The notes under the pieces are model-generated. The model worked only from the letters and a program-made list of their open reading frames with translations, was not told where the DNA came from and ran no database searches. DNA of 64,000 nt. Origin: Apodemus sylvaticus (taxonomy: Eukaryota > Chordata > Mammalia > Rodentia > Muridae). Shown here one piece after another: positions 1-12,301 of the stretch. Both the position numbers and the translations under genes were made by a program. Where the stretch lies: contig NC_067483.1 in the NCBI RefSeq assembly GCF_947179515.1, positions 87,087,335 through 87,151,334 on the forward strand, written 5' to 3'. Every line of letters begins with the position of its first letter. Positions within the stretch are counted from its first letter, which is position 1.

Positions 1-49
1 CTGTCTCCCAAGCACTGGGATTAAAGGCGTGTGCCACCACTGCCCAGTG
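1..49 (-). repeat. B1 SINE fragment
   Basis: Reverse complement of the B1 5' half (cactgggattaaaggcgtgt), cut by the window edge. Confidence 0.85.
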
Positions 50-479
50 TTTTAATGTGGGCCCTGTTTGTAGAGACATGTTTTAATGATGATAATGTAA
101 TAACCTTGTAGGTTATTTAAAATATTAAATGTGAAATAAGGTTTTGCATCTGCACCCTCAAAAAACACAAAAACGATGACAGATTTGGCTAACTTGTGCA
201 AACACAGCAGAGTCAGTTCTTTTTTTTTTTTTTTTAATCTTCTTTACAACACCCAGCTATCTGAAGATAATTTCAATGGGATAGATGAGCCCTGGGCAGG
301 GACGCAAACGTGTAGAGGTGACCCTTGCCAGCCCCACTGCATGACTGTGCTGGCTGCTCCTCTCACCACACAACCCAGCCCCTCACACCACACCCCTGCA
401 GCAGGCTCAGTACTGGCAAAGTCTGCCCTGAGGCACTCAGAACCCATCTCTCTCCTGTAAGAAACAGTATCAGCTCAGG

Positions 480-900
480 ACCCTCAAGACCAAGTTCTTA
501 ACCTAAAGGGGATGTGCTCCAGAGGGACAAAGGGCAGGAAATAAGAGACAAAGACGGGGAGAGAGGATAAGGGAGAGAGGACAAGGGAAAGGAGACAGAC
601 TCACAGGCAAATGGCAGTTTATAAAGGTAAAGGGAGAAACAGGTAAGGAGTTTGACTTTAATGCATGTTAACTAGGTGACTGAAGGGAGTTTTTGATTGC
701 TGGACTTCAATGTTTTGATGGCTGGGCCTTGGTAGTCAGTCTTGAAGGAGGAGATGGCCAAATAAGGGAATAGACTTTGGCTGCTAGCTTTAGGAACATA
801 ATCTAATGATTTCCAGTGAGGCAGAGGGAATCTGGGAGAAGGCCAAGACTTGACAGAGCCATGCGTGGCCAGAGTCCCTTCAACCCCCCACCTCTAATTA
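480..900. other. Unassigned, probably repeat-derived stretch
   Basis: Purine-rich (gagagaggataaggg) then unique-looking sequence; no coding frame. It could be an old LTR, but I cannot name a family. Confidence 0.3.
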
Positions 901-1541
901 AAGCAGAATGAATGTGAGATTTGCTAGCCCTTGCCGCATCTCATGCCAAAGGGTTCTAGCTGTGGTAAGGGCCGAGATGAGACAGCAATGCAGGGAGACT
1001 ACCAGCACCATTGTTGAGTCTGTCAGTGGGTTGTTGTAACAAATGCCTGAGACAAATCATCTTGGAAAAGAGGCTTATTTGGCTTATGATTTTGAGGCTT
1101 CAGTTCATGACCAGTTTGCCTGTGCTTTAGACCTGGGATGGAACAGTCAGCCATGGTGGGAGCTCTTCTCAGCAGAGGCCCATTTACCTCATGGTCAGGT
1201 AAGATGAGAAAGCCAAGAGGAAGGGGTGGGGCCCCTCTCTCCATCCTTTCCTTCCTGCCTGCCTTGCCTTTCTTTCTAAAAAATCTATTTTATTTGTGTT
1301 TGGGTCTGTGTGAGGGTGGCATACCCTCAGAGGCCAAATAAAGCCAACCTTCAGAAGTCTGTCCTTTCCTTCCAGCTTGGGTCCGGGGGTTAAACTCTGG
1401 TCACTGGGTTTTTATGGCAAGTACTTTTACCTGCTGACCTCACACCTCACCAGCCTTCCCACAATCCCTCTCAGGAACACAGTCCCAGTGCAGACCTCTC
1501 ACTCGGCTCCCCCACTTACAGGTTCCATCATTACCCAGGAC

Positions 1542-1703
1542 CCTTTTTTTTTTTTTTTTTTTTTTTTGAGACAGGGTTTCTCTGTATAGTCCTGGCTGTC
1601 CTGGAACTCACTCTGTAGACCAGGCTAGCCTCAAACTCAGAAATCTGCCTGCCTCTGCCTCCCAAGTGCTGGGATTAAAGGTGTGCACCACCACTGCCTG
1701 CCC
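1542..1703 (-). repeat. B1 SINE, full length
   Basis: A long T tract (the B1 A tail) is followed by the reverse complement of the B1 body, ending gtgcaccaccactgcctg. It abuts the L7a pseudogene tail. Confidence 0.93.
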
Positions 1704-1718
1704 CCCCCTTTTTTTTAA

Positions 1719-2303
1719 TTTTGTAATAATGTTTATGTACAAAAAACTCAGTGTACATTTAACCCAGGTTAGTGGCGAGTTCTTCAGCCTTTGCCTTTTC
1801 CAGCTTGGCAATGCGAGCCACAGACTTAGGACCCAGGACGTTGCCGCCCCAGTGGAGGCGGATCTTGGCATATCTGTCATTATAATTGGTCCTAATAGCT
1901 TCCACCAGCTTAGCCAGAGCACCCTTGTCTTCTGAGTTAACCTGTGTGAAGGCAACAGCGGTTTTTGTCTTCCTGTGGACCTTGATGATGCAGTAGGGCG
2001 CCCCATCTTTCAATACAGGGCAGGCAGGAAAACCATCAGCTCAGTGGGGTCTACATCATGGGCAATCACCACCAGCTGAGCCTTCTGTTCTCCACCAAGG
2101 TGGTGACTGTGTTGACTCCTGCTCGGAGGACAGGTGGTCTCTTAGTTGGGACGCTCCCCTTTGCCCGCTTTCTTCTCAGCACTGGCCAGTAGCCTTTGCG
2201 TCTCCTGCTTTGTCTCTGGCCTGTACTTGTGGGCAACCTAAAGCAGCTGAGTAGCTGTTTGCCTGTCCAAGGCCTGGGTGAACTGGGTAATGGCAGGATC
2301 TGC
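1719..2303 (-). pseudogene. Ribosomal protein L7a processed pseudogene, 5'-truncated
   Basis: Read on the minus strand, the sequence follows the Rpl7a coding order without introns, from about ITQFTQALDRQTATQLL to the C-terminus (AFTQVNSEDKGALAKLVEAI, later NVLGPKSVARIAKLEKAKA). A short Rpl7a-like 3' UTR follows the stop (1759-1761), then a short A tract at 1711-1718. It has an in-frame TAG after QLL, frameshifts near 2040-2090 and a small deletion before VHRKT. The first third of the coding region is missing. It is a dead retrocopy. Confidence 0.92.
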
Positions 2304-3346
2304 CTAGCTGTGTCTCCCCAGTACTGGGATTACACAAAGCACGCTACAATGTAGCATTTTAAACACTGGTTTGGAGGATCGAATTCAAGTCCTTGTGTTT
2401 GCAAGGCAAGGACTACACTGGCTGAGCCATTTTCCCCAGCCCCCAGACATTTTTGTCTTTCCATTTTTAATTAAAAAATTTAATATAAGCAAATTGCAAA
2501 TAAAAAAATCACACGGCAAAATCAGTTTCAAAGCAGATAGAACTTTGAGGAAGAACTCTGAGGCTGTTTATCTAGGTTCAAGGCAGTTTCTATTTTTAAA
2601 AGGCCCAGATCAGAATAACTTCAGGTCTTCCAATGGCTGGGAGAGAGAAGACTTGACACCTCTGCTGGTTTCTATGGCAACCATCAACAGCTAAGATAAT
2701 GCCAGTAAAAGAACTAGGGGACTTGGTGGTTTTGCCACTTTGTGTTATGTGCAGCCAGATCACAGTTAATTTATTCTGAAGGCAAATGCATAGTCCACTC
2801 AACTAAGCTCTGCTGTTCTCCAGTTTTGAGGGGAGAGTGCACAGGTTAGCAAGAGAGGTCAAGTGGGGGGGGCAGGGGGGGCTCCCTCTCATCTTCATGG
2901 AATCTGCAGATGCATTTCTTGCCACTTTGAAGAGATTAGTTGGTGACCTACTTCCTGTTACACAAGTTATGCTGTCATGATTCCAGAGGGCTGTGCTCAA
3001 AATAGCCCTGTGCACTTGTTTGCCATGAAAGCTCAGAGTGGCAGGCACACGTGCTTTTCCACAAAGAAGTGGACTGCATGGTCCAGGCACTGAATAAGGG
3101 CTCCCTCTCAGATATTCGTGCCACGGGCTCCAGGTTTGAGACAAGGACACAGAAGTGTCTGTCACTGTCTTCTCATGTCATCCCCTAAGAAACAGATCTC
3201 TCAGAAACATCTGGCCTTATGACCCTCCTTGCACATGGTACAGGGCCCTTTGATAACGAAGCACAGGGCCACCTCCCTTTGTTTGAAACAAAGTTTTCAG
3301 GATGGTCAGCTGAGGCTTTTCTGCAGTGCATTAAGAACTCAGAACT

Positions 3347-3495
3347 GGCAGGGCAGTGGTGGCACCTCTGTTCCCAGCACTCAGGAGGCTAAAGGAGAAG
3401 TAAGGCTAAAGGGGTTGGAGGCCAGCCTGGTCTACACAGTGAGTTCCAGGTCAGCCAGGGCTACACAGAGAGACCTGTCCAGAAAAAAAAAAAAA
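3347..3495 (+). repeat. B1 SINE, diverged
   Basis: B1 body (gccagcctggtctacacagt) with an A tail at 3482-3495. Confidence 0.85.
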
Positions 3496-3733
3496 GCGCA
3501 ACAACAAAAAGGGGATTCAGAACTAGAGGCGCATTTATTGTTAGCATTCTGTCTAAGCTCCACCCCACAGTTGCCTGGCAACAGACAGGTAGGCCTGGCC
3601 CTCTATCAAAGGGGCTACTTGCCCCCTCCTCGATCTTTTGTTCCTCTCTTGTTTCTTGCTCTTTCCCTGCCTCCCTTCCCCTTCTCTCCCCATTCCCTCC
3701 CCCCCCCCCTTGTGCTCAAGGCTGGCCTCTGCT

Positions 3734-3737
<4 letters not shown>

Positions 3738-3787
<50 letters not shown>
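3738..3787. repeat. (CT)n microsatellite
   Basis: About 25 uninterrupted CT units inside a long pyrimidine-rich block (3640-3830). Confidence 0.97.
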
Positions 3788-3789
<2 letters not shown>

Positions 3790-3840
3790 CTCTCTTAATT
3801 CCCCTCCCCATGCCCTTAATACTCTCTATTCCATACTATA

Positions 3841-3881
3841 GTCGTCACCGCCGTCGTCATCGTCGTCGTCGTCACCGTTGT
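3841..3881. repeat. Imperfect (CGT)n trinucleotide tract
   Basis: Repeated CGT/CAC/CGC triplets, a CpG-rich island in otherwise CpG-poor sequence. Confidence 0.8.
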
Positions 3882-4031
3882 CTGGCTGTGGCTGTGGTGT
3901 GGCTGGTCCCTCAGAGGGAAGGGGTGTGGGCCCACTGAGGCACCCATGGGTGGAGGTGGGCACACCTCTACAGAACGCATCTCTCCTCTCTATTTCTTTA
4001 TAAACACATCAGATGTAGCTCGATTCACCAG

Positions 4032-4215
4032 CAGAGCTTCTCTAGCATTTGCAAAGCCTTGGGTTTGATGCTCTGCACATCTCTGGTGATACACAGCTAC
4101 CCCAGCAGCTGCGGGAAGGGAAGGAGGATCAGATATCAAAGTCATTCTTGGCAGAGTTCAATGCCAAACTGTGTTTGTTGTAGGAGACCCGGTCTCAGGA
4201 AACAAACAACAACCC
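4032..4215 (+). repeat. B4-like SINE, diverged
   Basis: ID-like left part (tagcatttgcaaagccttgg, tttgatgctctgcac) followed by an ending like gagacccggtctcagg. Confidence 0.55.
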
Positions 4216-4622
4216 TCTCTCCAAAAGGCAGCCCTAGATTACCTCCTGAGAGCAGGGTGATGTTTGAATACAAAGCCTTGTTGGAGGAAGTAGATCAGAG
4301 CCCGCCCACGGCCTCACCCCACTTCCGCAGCTTCCTGTTACTGCTGCCATGATGGACAACCAGCCTTCTGGAACCATGCGCCCAAAAGAAAGCAACAACA
4401 AAAACCCTCTTTCTTCTATAACTGGCTCTTGGTTGCAGCATTTTATCACAGCCACAGAAAAGTACCCAACAGGCGGGAGAAAGGTTTTCTACTCACTCTG
4501 TTGTGTGGATGACTGTGTCAGTCTAGACTTGCTTTCTCTGCATGTTCCCTCTCCACTACTGAGATGCCACTATTCCCAGGAGCTTCTCAGGAAGAAGAGA
4601 ACATCAGCCTGATGGATGGTGT

Positions 4623-4998
4623 CTTAGACATGGTTTCTATTCCTGCACAAACAGCATGATCAAGAAGCAAACTGGGGAAGAAAGGGTTTATTCAGCTTAC
4701 ACTTCCACACTGCTGTTCATCACAAAAGGAAGTCAGGACTGGAACTCAAGCAGGTCAGTTAGCAGGAGCTGATGCAGAGGCCATGGAGGGATGTTACTTA
4801 CTGGCTTGCTTTCTTATAGAACCCAGGACTACCAGCCCAGAGATGGCACCAATCACAAGCCCCACCCCCACCCCTTTGATCACTAGTTGAGAAAATGCCC
4901 CACAGCTGGAGCTCATGGAGGCACTTCCCCAACTGAAGCTCCTTTCTCTGTGATGAGTCCAGCCTGTGTCAAGCTGACACACAAAACCAGCCAGTACA
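4623..4998 (+). repeat. Rodent interspersed repeat, copy 1 of local cluster
   Basis: Shares its body with four more copies to 10.1 kb: gagctgatgcagaggccatg, then gaacccaggac...accagcccag, then a terminal tgtcaagctgacac. I recognise it as a common rodent repeat but do not assign its family. Confidence 0.8.
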
Positions 4999-6134
4999 GA
5001 TGGATGTGTCAAGGCCTGTGTTTTACGTCCCTGTGTCTGGCACAAAGATTTGTTTGTTCAGTGCTGACTGTGTGCTGAGCTCGGTGCTAGGCAACATGAC
5101 CCTAGGCCTCCTGAAATTTAAAATTTCGTGGCAACAAAGCCAACAAACCTCCTTCCTAAAGAAAGCGAGCAGGCTACATGTTTGGGCTGTGTCTCTTGGC
5201 AGCAAGGACTTGCAGGAGTCAAGCGGGAAAAACCAACATTAGATGAGAGCCACTGTGCTCCAGGACCTGGTGAAGACGGCTATCTGCCTTAAGCCACGCC
5301 AGATCTCTGATGATTTTGCATTCTTCTGTAAGAATGGAAGTAACTTGCTGAGATTCAGAGACATCCCATAGGCACAGTCAGAACATGAACTCAGACTTTC
5401 CTGAGCCCCAATTCCTGCAAAAAAATGTCCTCCCAAATAAAACAAGAATTAGCCCTGCCTTCTGGAAAAAAACAAACAAACAAGAGACCAGAGTCTGTGA
5501 GGGGCACGTCCACGGTCACTGGCATAGCCAGCTGAGCTGGTACTAACCACGGCCTACCATCTCCTGCTCTCCGGCATTTCCCTAGCTCACTTGAAGCCTG
5601 TTCCCCACACTTTTCTTTCCTTGTGCCAGATGGTGGCTGTCACCAGTTATATCACCCATGAAGTGGCATCATGACTGTCACTTTCAAAAGAGGTGGGTGA
5701 GGCGCAGGTGGAGCGGCTGCTTCTTGCTTCTGAGGTCCTCACAGATCTGTATCCCTGGTACAGACTCTGAAACTGAGGCCACCTTTTTGCCTCACTTTGG
5801 CTGTTCCTTGGGGCCCTGTAGCCCCTCTTTCTGTCAGTTCTGCTCCTCTGGAGAACTACTACAGATGCCCAGGTGCCCCCCAAGGGGGGCACCAAGTCGG
5901 TAAAACATTCCCACATTAATATTGATTGCTAGATATCCGTAAGCACTTTACAATGTCTACCGTGGGTGCTTGCACATCTCCTATGCACAATTCTGTGGCT
6001 AAGCAGGAAGAGGAATGGAATCTGCTGGTGGTGTTGCTTACATTGTGTCCCTAATGTCCCCCATACAGTAACAGCAAAGAAGCAAGATTGGCCTTTCCTG
6101 TTTGGTTAATGCATCAGTTGTCTAAAAAGTGCTT

Positions 6135-6262
6135 AGTTAGAAGTGGTGTGCATCTATGATCCCAGCATTCAGTAGGCGGAGACAAAGAATGGGAAGAAAA
6201 TTTGAGGCCAGGATGGACTGCATGTGAGAATCCATCTTGAACAGAAAGAGTAAATGGAAAAA
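6135..6262 (+). repeat. SINE fragment (B1/B4-like)
   Basis: gatcccagcattcagtaggc and gaggccaggatggactgc are recognisable but diverged. It is followed by a purine tract (6262-6330). Confidence 0.5.
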
Positions 6263-6871
6263 GAAAAGGGAGAGGGGAAGAGGAGGAGGAAGAGGAGGAA
6301 AAGGAAAAAGAGAGGAGGAAGAAAAAGATTTATGAAGTTGATCTCTTCAAGAGAGTGAACCAGATATTATCTGTGTCCTGAAACAGAAGGGCCTCAAAGA
6401 TGCCATAGGACAGAGTCAAAGTCCAGTCAAACCAGTGGGAAGTTATCAGAGAGTGCTGGGGGCCTTTGTGTCTGGAAAGTGCTTGTACCAAGGAGAGCAC
6501 ACAACCTATGAGCAAGGAGAACCAAAGAGCTCCATCTAGTGATTCCAGTGAGTTCTTCTCATGATGAAATTAGTATGACTAAAGCAAGACTGCCCTTCAC
6601 AGGTGAGCGCCAAAAAAGAAACCGTGCAAATAAAACACAGAGCACCAAACCATTCCACACAGGACCCCCAACACGTATAAGTCATATTATAAATATATAT
6701 ATTTACATATATAAATTTATATAAATCAAAATATTTTATGTGGAACATTTTATGTTCATAAAACTATATACTGGCAAGTAAATAATTTTTATTCATTAGG
6801 AACACCAGTTCTTAACACATGGACACCTTCTGCTTTTGTATTGATGTCATTACTTTTTGTAGTCTGTATCA

Positions 6872-7208
6872 TTGTCTTAGGGTTTCTATTGTGCAACAAA
6901 ATACCATGACCATAAAGCAAGTTGGGGAGTGTGTCACTGGAGGAAGTCAGGGCAGGGCAGGGACCTGGAGGCAGGAGCTGATGCAGAGGCCATGGAGGTG
7001 CTGCTTACTGGCTTGCTGGGCCTTTTATGGAACACAGGACCACCAGCCCAGGATGGCACCACCCACAATGGGCTAGGCCCTCCCCCATGAATCAATAATT
7101 AAGAAAATACCTTACAGCTGGATCCTGTGAAGACCTTTTCTCAATTGAGGGTCCCTCTATTATGATAAGTCTAGCTTATCTCAAGTTGACATAAGACTAG
7201 CCAGCACA
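6872..7208 (+). repeat. Rodent interspersed repeat, copy 2
   Basis: Starts gtcttagggtttctattgtg and ends with a caagttgacataagactagc-type terminus. Same orientation as copy 1. Confidence 0.82.
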
Positions 7209-7725
7209 ACTGACTCCTTGTCAATGTGACACACACAAACATATCACTGTTAAGCCACAACCCTTCATTTCTTATTCATTCCCAAGATCTCAAAATAATA
7301 ACTTCAAAAGTCCCACAGCCTTTCAAAATTCAAATACATTATAATTTCAGTCCCTTTAAAAAATAGTCAAACTCTTAAAATTCTAAGTCTTTTAAAATTA
7401 AAAAACTCTCAACTCTGGGCTTTGGTAAAATAAAAAACACTTTTTTTTTTAAACTTCAAAAGAAAAGAACCAGGGCACAGTCACAATCTGAACAAAGCAA
7501 AACTAAATTCCCAACAGTATAAATACAGAATGCCATGTGTCTAGGATCTACTCTCAATCCTTCAAAGGGCTTGGGTCTGTTGCTCTGCCTTCTGCAGCAC
7601 AGACAGTCTGTCTCCTCTAACAGCCTCTCCTAGGCTCTCTTTAAGGTGCCAGACCTCAACTTCTTTGCATGACCCCTTCAGTCCTGGGACTTCAACTGCC
7701 ACTGAGGCTGCACCTTCATCAGTGG
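7209..7725. repeat. Probable continuation of the rodent repeat family
   Basis: AT-rich (cccacagcctttcaaaattc) followed by gggcttgggtctgttgctct. A block of the same kind (8480-8810) again sits between repeat copies, which suggests one long composite element. Family not assigned. Confidence 0.5.
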
Positions 7726-7791
7726 TGCAGTGGCCTTCCATGGCCTCTCACAGTGTCAAGCTTGCCTTCAAAACCAGTACCACCTAGTTGA

Positions 7792-7912
7792 TTTTTTTTG
7801 GGGTTTTCGAGACAGGGTTTCTCTGTGTAGCCCTGGCTATCCTGGAACTCACTCTATAGACCAGGCTGGCCTGGAACTCAGAAATCCACCTGCCTCTGCC
7901 TCCCAAGTGCTC
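7792..7912 (-). repeat. B1 SINE, truncated
   Basis: Reverse-complement B1 from its tail (gagacagggtttctctgtgt) to tcccaagtgctc, where it stops short of the B1 5' end. Confidence 0.88.
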
Positions 7913-7975
7913 ACCTGCTTGATTCTTATACTATCAAGTTCAGCTGCCAGCTTGAGAAATAGCCTTGGCTGCTGT

Positions 7976-8388
7976 CTTAGTTATGGTCTCCACTGCTGTT
8001 ACAAAACACCATGACCCAAAAGCAAGTCGACGAGGAAAGGGTTTATTCAGTTTACACTACCATGTTGCTGTTCATCATTGAAGGGAATCAGGACAGGAAC
8101 TCAACAAACAGGGAAGAATCCTGGAGGCAGGAGCTGATGCAGAGGCCATGAAAGAGTACTGCTTACTCTTCAGGGGAAGAGGCTTGTTTCCCCTGACTTC
8201 CTCAACCTGCTTTCTTACAGAACCCAGGACCGCCAGTGCAGAGATGCCACCACCCAGGCCCTCCTCCATTGATCACTAATTGAGAAAATGCCTTACAGCT
8301 GCATCTCATGGAGGCATTACCTTAACTGAGGCTCCTTCTTTGATGACACTAGCTTGTGTCAAGTGGACATGCAAAACCAGCCAGTACA
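7976..8388 (+). repeat. Rodent interspersed repeat, copy 3
   Basis: Starts gtcttagttatggtctccac, shares the gatgcagaggccatg core and ends gtcaagtggacatgcaaaac. Confidence 0.82.
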
Positions 8389-8811
8389 GCCACCTCCGGG
8401 TCACAGCCTCTGTGTGCTCTCAGAAACACTTCCCAGAAGATTTCACCTCAGTGATGATCCCTTCTTAATCACCACTAGTTTCTCAGCTCCAGGCAACCAG
8501 CATTGAGTATCCCAACAAAGCAGAGGTTTCACTTTAGTAGTCCTGGTATCTTGTTAATCACAGCTGATTCTTCAGCCCCAGATAACATTCTTCAGCCCCA
8601 GCTAACCGGAACCACAGATTCTCCACACAAAAAGCCTGGTAGCACCTTTGCTTCCCTCTGAAATTTCACAAACACCTCCATCACCTCTACTGCTTTTAAA
8701 ACTCATTGACTTTTCTAGCCCAAAGTTCTAAAGTCCTTCCACAATCCACATAAAAACAACACGGTCAGGTCTATCTCAGCAATACCTCATTATCCTGGTA
8801 CCATCTTGTCT

Positions 8812-9207
8812 TAAGGTTTCTATTGCTACAACAAGAAACCATGACCACAAAGCAAGTTGGGGAAAACAGTTTATTGGGCTTACACTTCCAAACTGTAGTC
8901 CATCACTGAAGGAAGCCAGGACAGGAACTCGAACAGGGCAGAAACCTGGAGGCAGGAGCTGATGCAGAGGCCATGGAGGGCTGCAGCAGAGTGACTTATT
9001 TCACCTGGCTTGCTCAGCCTGCTCTCTTATAGAGCCCAGGACCACCAGCCCAGGGTGGCACCGCCCACAATGGGCTGGTCCCTTCCCCAACAATCACTAA
9101 TTAATAAAACACCTTACTGCTGGATCCTATGGAGGCATTTTCTCAGGTGAGGTTGCCTTATTTCAGAAAACTCTTATGTTAGCTTGACATTAATACTAGC
9201 CAACACA
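8812..9207 (+). repeat. Rodent interspersed repeat, copy 4
   Basis: Starts cttaaggtttctattgctac; the core gaggcaggagctgatgcaga matches copies 1-3. Confidence 0.82.
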
Positions 9208-9761
9208 ATTACCCTTATGATCATAGATTGTCTATCTCTGAAATGTTCTTTACAATATTTATGGTTTTCTTTCTTACACACACTTAGGATTTTGCATATA
9301 CTTGTGTTATACTTGTGCATAGGGGGTAAATGTAAACCTTTGGGGAATGAAGCATTCATTTGTGTGTATGAGAGAGCAAGAGTGAAAGAGAGGAAGACAA
9401 AGGAAGGCCTAAAGCCAATGGAACCCGGCACTTCCTCAACTATCATAAATGCTTTGCCAAGCATTTGGTCTAAAGTTATGGTCAGCCAAGTTATGGTCTA
9501 GGGGATAACAGAGCCTGCGTCTAGGTGGAACAAGGGCTGGAGCCTTTGCCTCTCTGCATATATTCCTAGAAGACGGAGACGGGCGTCATTGACAGGCAAG
9601 CGAAATACAGTCCTCTCTGATGACCGTGAGTCATGTCACATATGGAGTGTGGCAGCTCACATGTGGAGGCAGCAGATGGTAACTGCAGAAACAGTGTGTC
9701 TGACAGCTAGGTATATGTGGGTAATTAGCTCAAGTCGACATGTAATAAAAACAAGCTTGTG

Positions 9762-10130
9762 TCTTAGGGTTTCTATTACTGTGATGAAACACCATGACCA
9801 TAAGCAACTTGGGGAGGAAAGAGTTTATTTCACTTGTACCTACGTATTACAGTTCATCATGTAGGGAAGTCAGCGCAGGAACTCAAGCAGAGCAGGAACC
9901 TGGAGGCAGGAGCTGACTTAGAGGCCAAGAGGAGTGCTTTACTGGGTGCTCCTTTCTCAGAACCCAGGACCACCAGCCCAGGGAGAGATAGCACCTCCCA
10001 CAGAGAGCTGGGCCATCAATCAAGAAAATGCACCATGGGTTAATCTCATGCGAACATTTTCTCAACTGGGTTTCCCTCTTTCAAAATGACTCTAGTTTGT
10101 GTCAAGCTGACATAAAACCATCCAGCACAG
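9762..10130 (+). repeat. Rodent interspersed repeat, copy 5
   Basis: Starts gtcttagggtttctattact and ends gtgtcaagctgacataaaac, with an internally shortened core. Confidence 0.82.
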
Positions 10131-10439
10131 TACGTTATTAGAATATTTCTCGTTTTAATATCATCCAGATATCAACAACCAAAATAACTGTCATATCTGA
10201 GATGCAAGTATATTTTTAAACTTTTGGTGCCAAAATATGTCCTGAATTCTGCCACATCAACCACAGTAGAATCTGTGTGACAAGTTCCACACCAGGCAAT
10301 AGACTTCCAAAGAAGGCCTCCTGGAACCGGCTGTGGAACTCTTGGCCAGAACGACATATTGAGCCGTAGTTCTCATGGCCAATTTATCTGTTTTGTTTTC
10401 TTTTATTCCTTTTCTTACTTACAACATGATCCCGATAGC

Positions 10440-11092
10440 CTAGGCCAAGATCTTAAGCGAGAATAATGGGTAAGAAACCATCCCTTGAGATGGGATCACT
10501 AACATGACCTTATCTCTGGGGAAACTAACACTTTATAAATCATTTACAAAATTATATAATAGCATTGATAAAAACTTTCCCAAAATAAAATTTCATATGG
10601 CTACATGTATGTCATCGGAGGTGGCTTTGGTATATAGTAAAGAATGCCTCAAATAAAAAGAATTAAAATAGCTTAAATTTATGTTTGAAGATTTACAAAA
10701 AACATCAGGCATTAGATGTTAGACAATAATTGACCATAAAGTTGTATTAACCTGCTCTTGGAAATGTGCCCCTAGCCTTGGATGACTGCTCCACTGAACA
10801 CATCCTTTCAGAGTTTTACACTTGGATGATTTCTACTAATCATGATGTTGCCTGTTCTGTTTGTGATCCACTGAGTCCATCTTTTCAGAATTGTAATGTT
10901 TGCTTGATTTTTGTGTTTTACTGTGCCAAATGATAATGTTGGTATTTGTCACTGAACACATCTTCTAAAGGTTGTAATATTTGTTTTTTTAAGATATAAA
11001 AACCTGTGCTTGAGAACTGCAAAATACACTCAGATTCATACTGCCTCTGTGTTTGTTTCTGATTGTCACCCCAGAATCTTTGCCCACCTAGC
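10440..11092. other. AT-rich stretch with LTR-like features, unassigned
   Basis: Contains tandem-like motifs (cactgaacacatc at 10791 and 10951), a TATA-like gatataaaaacc at 10995 and a short GC-balanced tail, as in an LTR promoter and R region. No coding frame. Family and boundaries not determined. Confidence 0.3.
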
Positions 11093-11654
11093 CTTCAAGG
11101 ATGCTCATCCCAGGGACTCCCATACACTACTGGGGTGGTCCATGACAGAATTCATATGAAGCAGACCCAGACAGTATGTGCATTATGGCTTGGATGTGCT
11201 TTGAGCAAGTTTCCCAAGAGTTTGTGTGTTGGAGCTGGGTCCAAGGGCAGTGATAAGGAAAGTGGTGAAACCACCACGAAGCGGAGTTGGAAGGTCAGAT
11301 TCTCAGGCACTGCTCCAGGAACACACTGAAGTGGTTCAAATGGAGCCCTGTTAGTTCTCATGAGTGTGGGATAATAAAGTCTGTCTTCTTCTTTCTTTCT
11401 TACTTTCTTCTGCTGCTCTTTTTCCTTTGTCTCTGTTTTTAGCTAAGCAAGCGCTCTAGCACCAAGTTAAACTCTTAGCTCACCATTTTCCTTTCTGCTT
11501 CTTTGCGATGTAAACACACGGCTAACCTTGACAAGAGACTAAACTGGGGCTGCCTGAACTTGAACCTTTGGTCTTTAACACTGAGTTAAGTAATTTTCAT
11601 TGATTTTAAAGTTCTTAGCTTTCAGCATTTATAACAGCAACAGAAAACAGATGT

Positions 11655-12015
11655 CTTAGTTACTTTCCTATGGCTGAAAAAAAAATTACCATGACCGAGA
11701 AAACTTATAAAAGAAAGCATTTAAATGGCCCTATAGTTTCAGAGGGTTAGCATCCATGACAGTGGAGCAAAGTTACAGTGGCAGGAACAAGTGCAGCTCA
11801 CATCTTGATCCACAAGTAGAGACAGAGAAAGATGACTCAAAATGACTAGTCTTTTGAAACCTCAAAGCCCACCTGCAATGACATACTTCCTCCAACACAG
11901 CCACATTTCCTAACCCTCCCCAAACAGCCACCGACCAGGGACCAAGTATTCAAACAGCCTATGGGGTCATTCTCACACACACACCACATTCCTCTCCCTG
12001 ACCCCCACAGGCTCA
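11655..12015 (+). repeat. Rodent interspersed repeat, related variant
   Basis: gtcttagttactttcctatg at the start, accatgaccgagaaa and tccaacacagccacatttcc inside; similar to the elements at 24.35 and 48.27 kb. Confidence 0.6.
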
Positions 12016-12301
12016 TGGCCATAGCATACTACAAAAGCATGTAGTGCAACTTCAAAAGGCCCCTCAGTCTTTCAGTTCTAAAGCCCAAAGTCAAGTCTCT
12101 TCTAAGACTCAAAGCAATTTCTTTCTTTTTTGTTTGTTTGTTTGTTTAAAGGTTTCTTTGTTTTGTTTTTGGCATGGTCTCTCACTGAACTGGAGCTCTG
12201 TGATTCAGCCAGAGTGGCTGGCCCCAGTCATCCTCCTGCCTCTACCTCTCCAGAGCAGTGGCCAGCAGACCCACCTTTGGGTGGGTGTAGGGGCCTAGCT
12301 C

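Noticed and set aside
1608..2006. 132-aa minus-strand open frame
   Set aside because: Out-of-frame reading of the L7a pseudogene joined to a B1.
3229..3798. 189-aa plus-strand open frame ending in Ser-Leu repeats
   Set aside because: Made of a B1 element and the (CT)n microsatellite.
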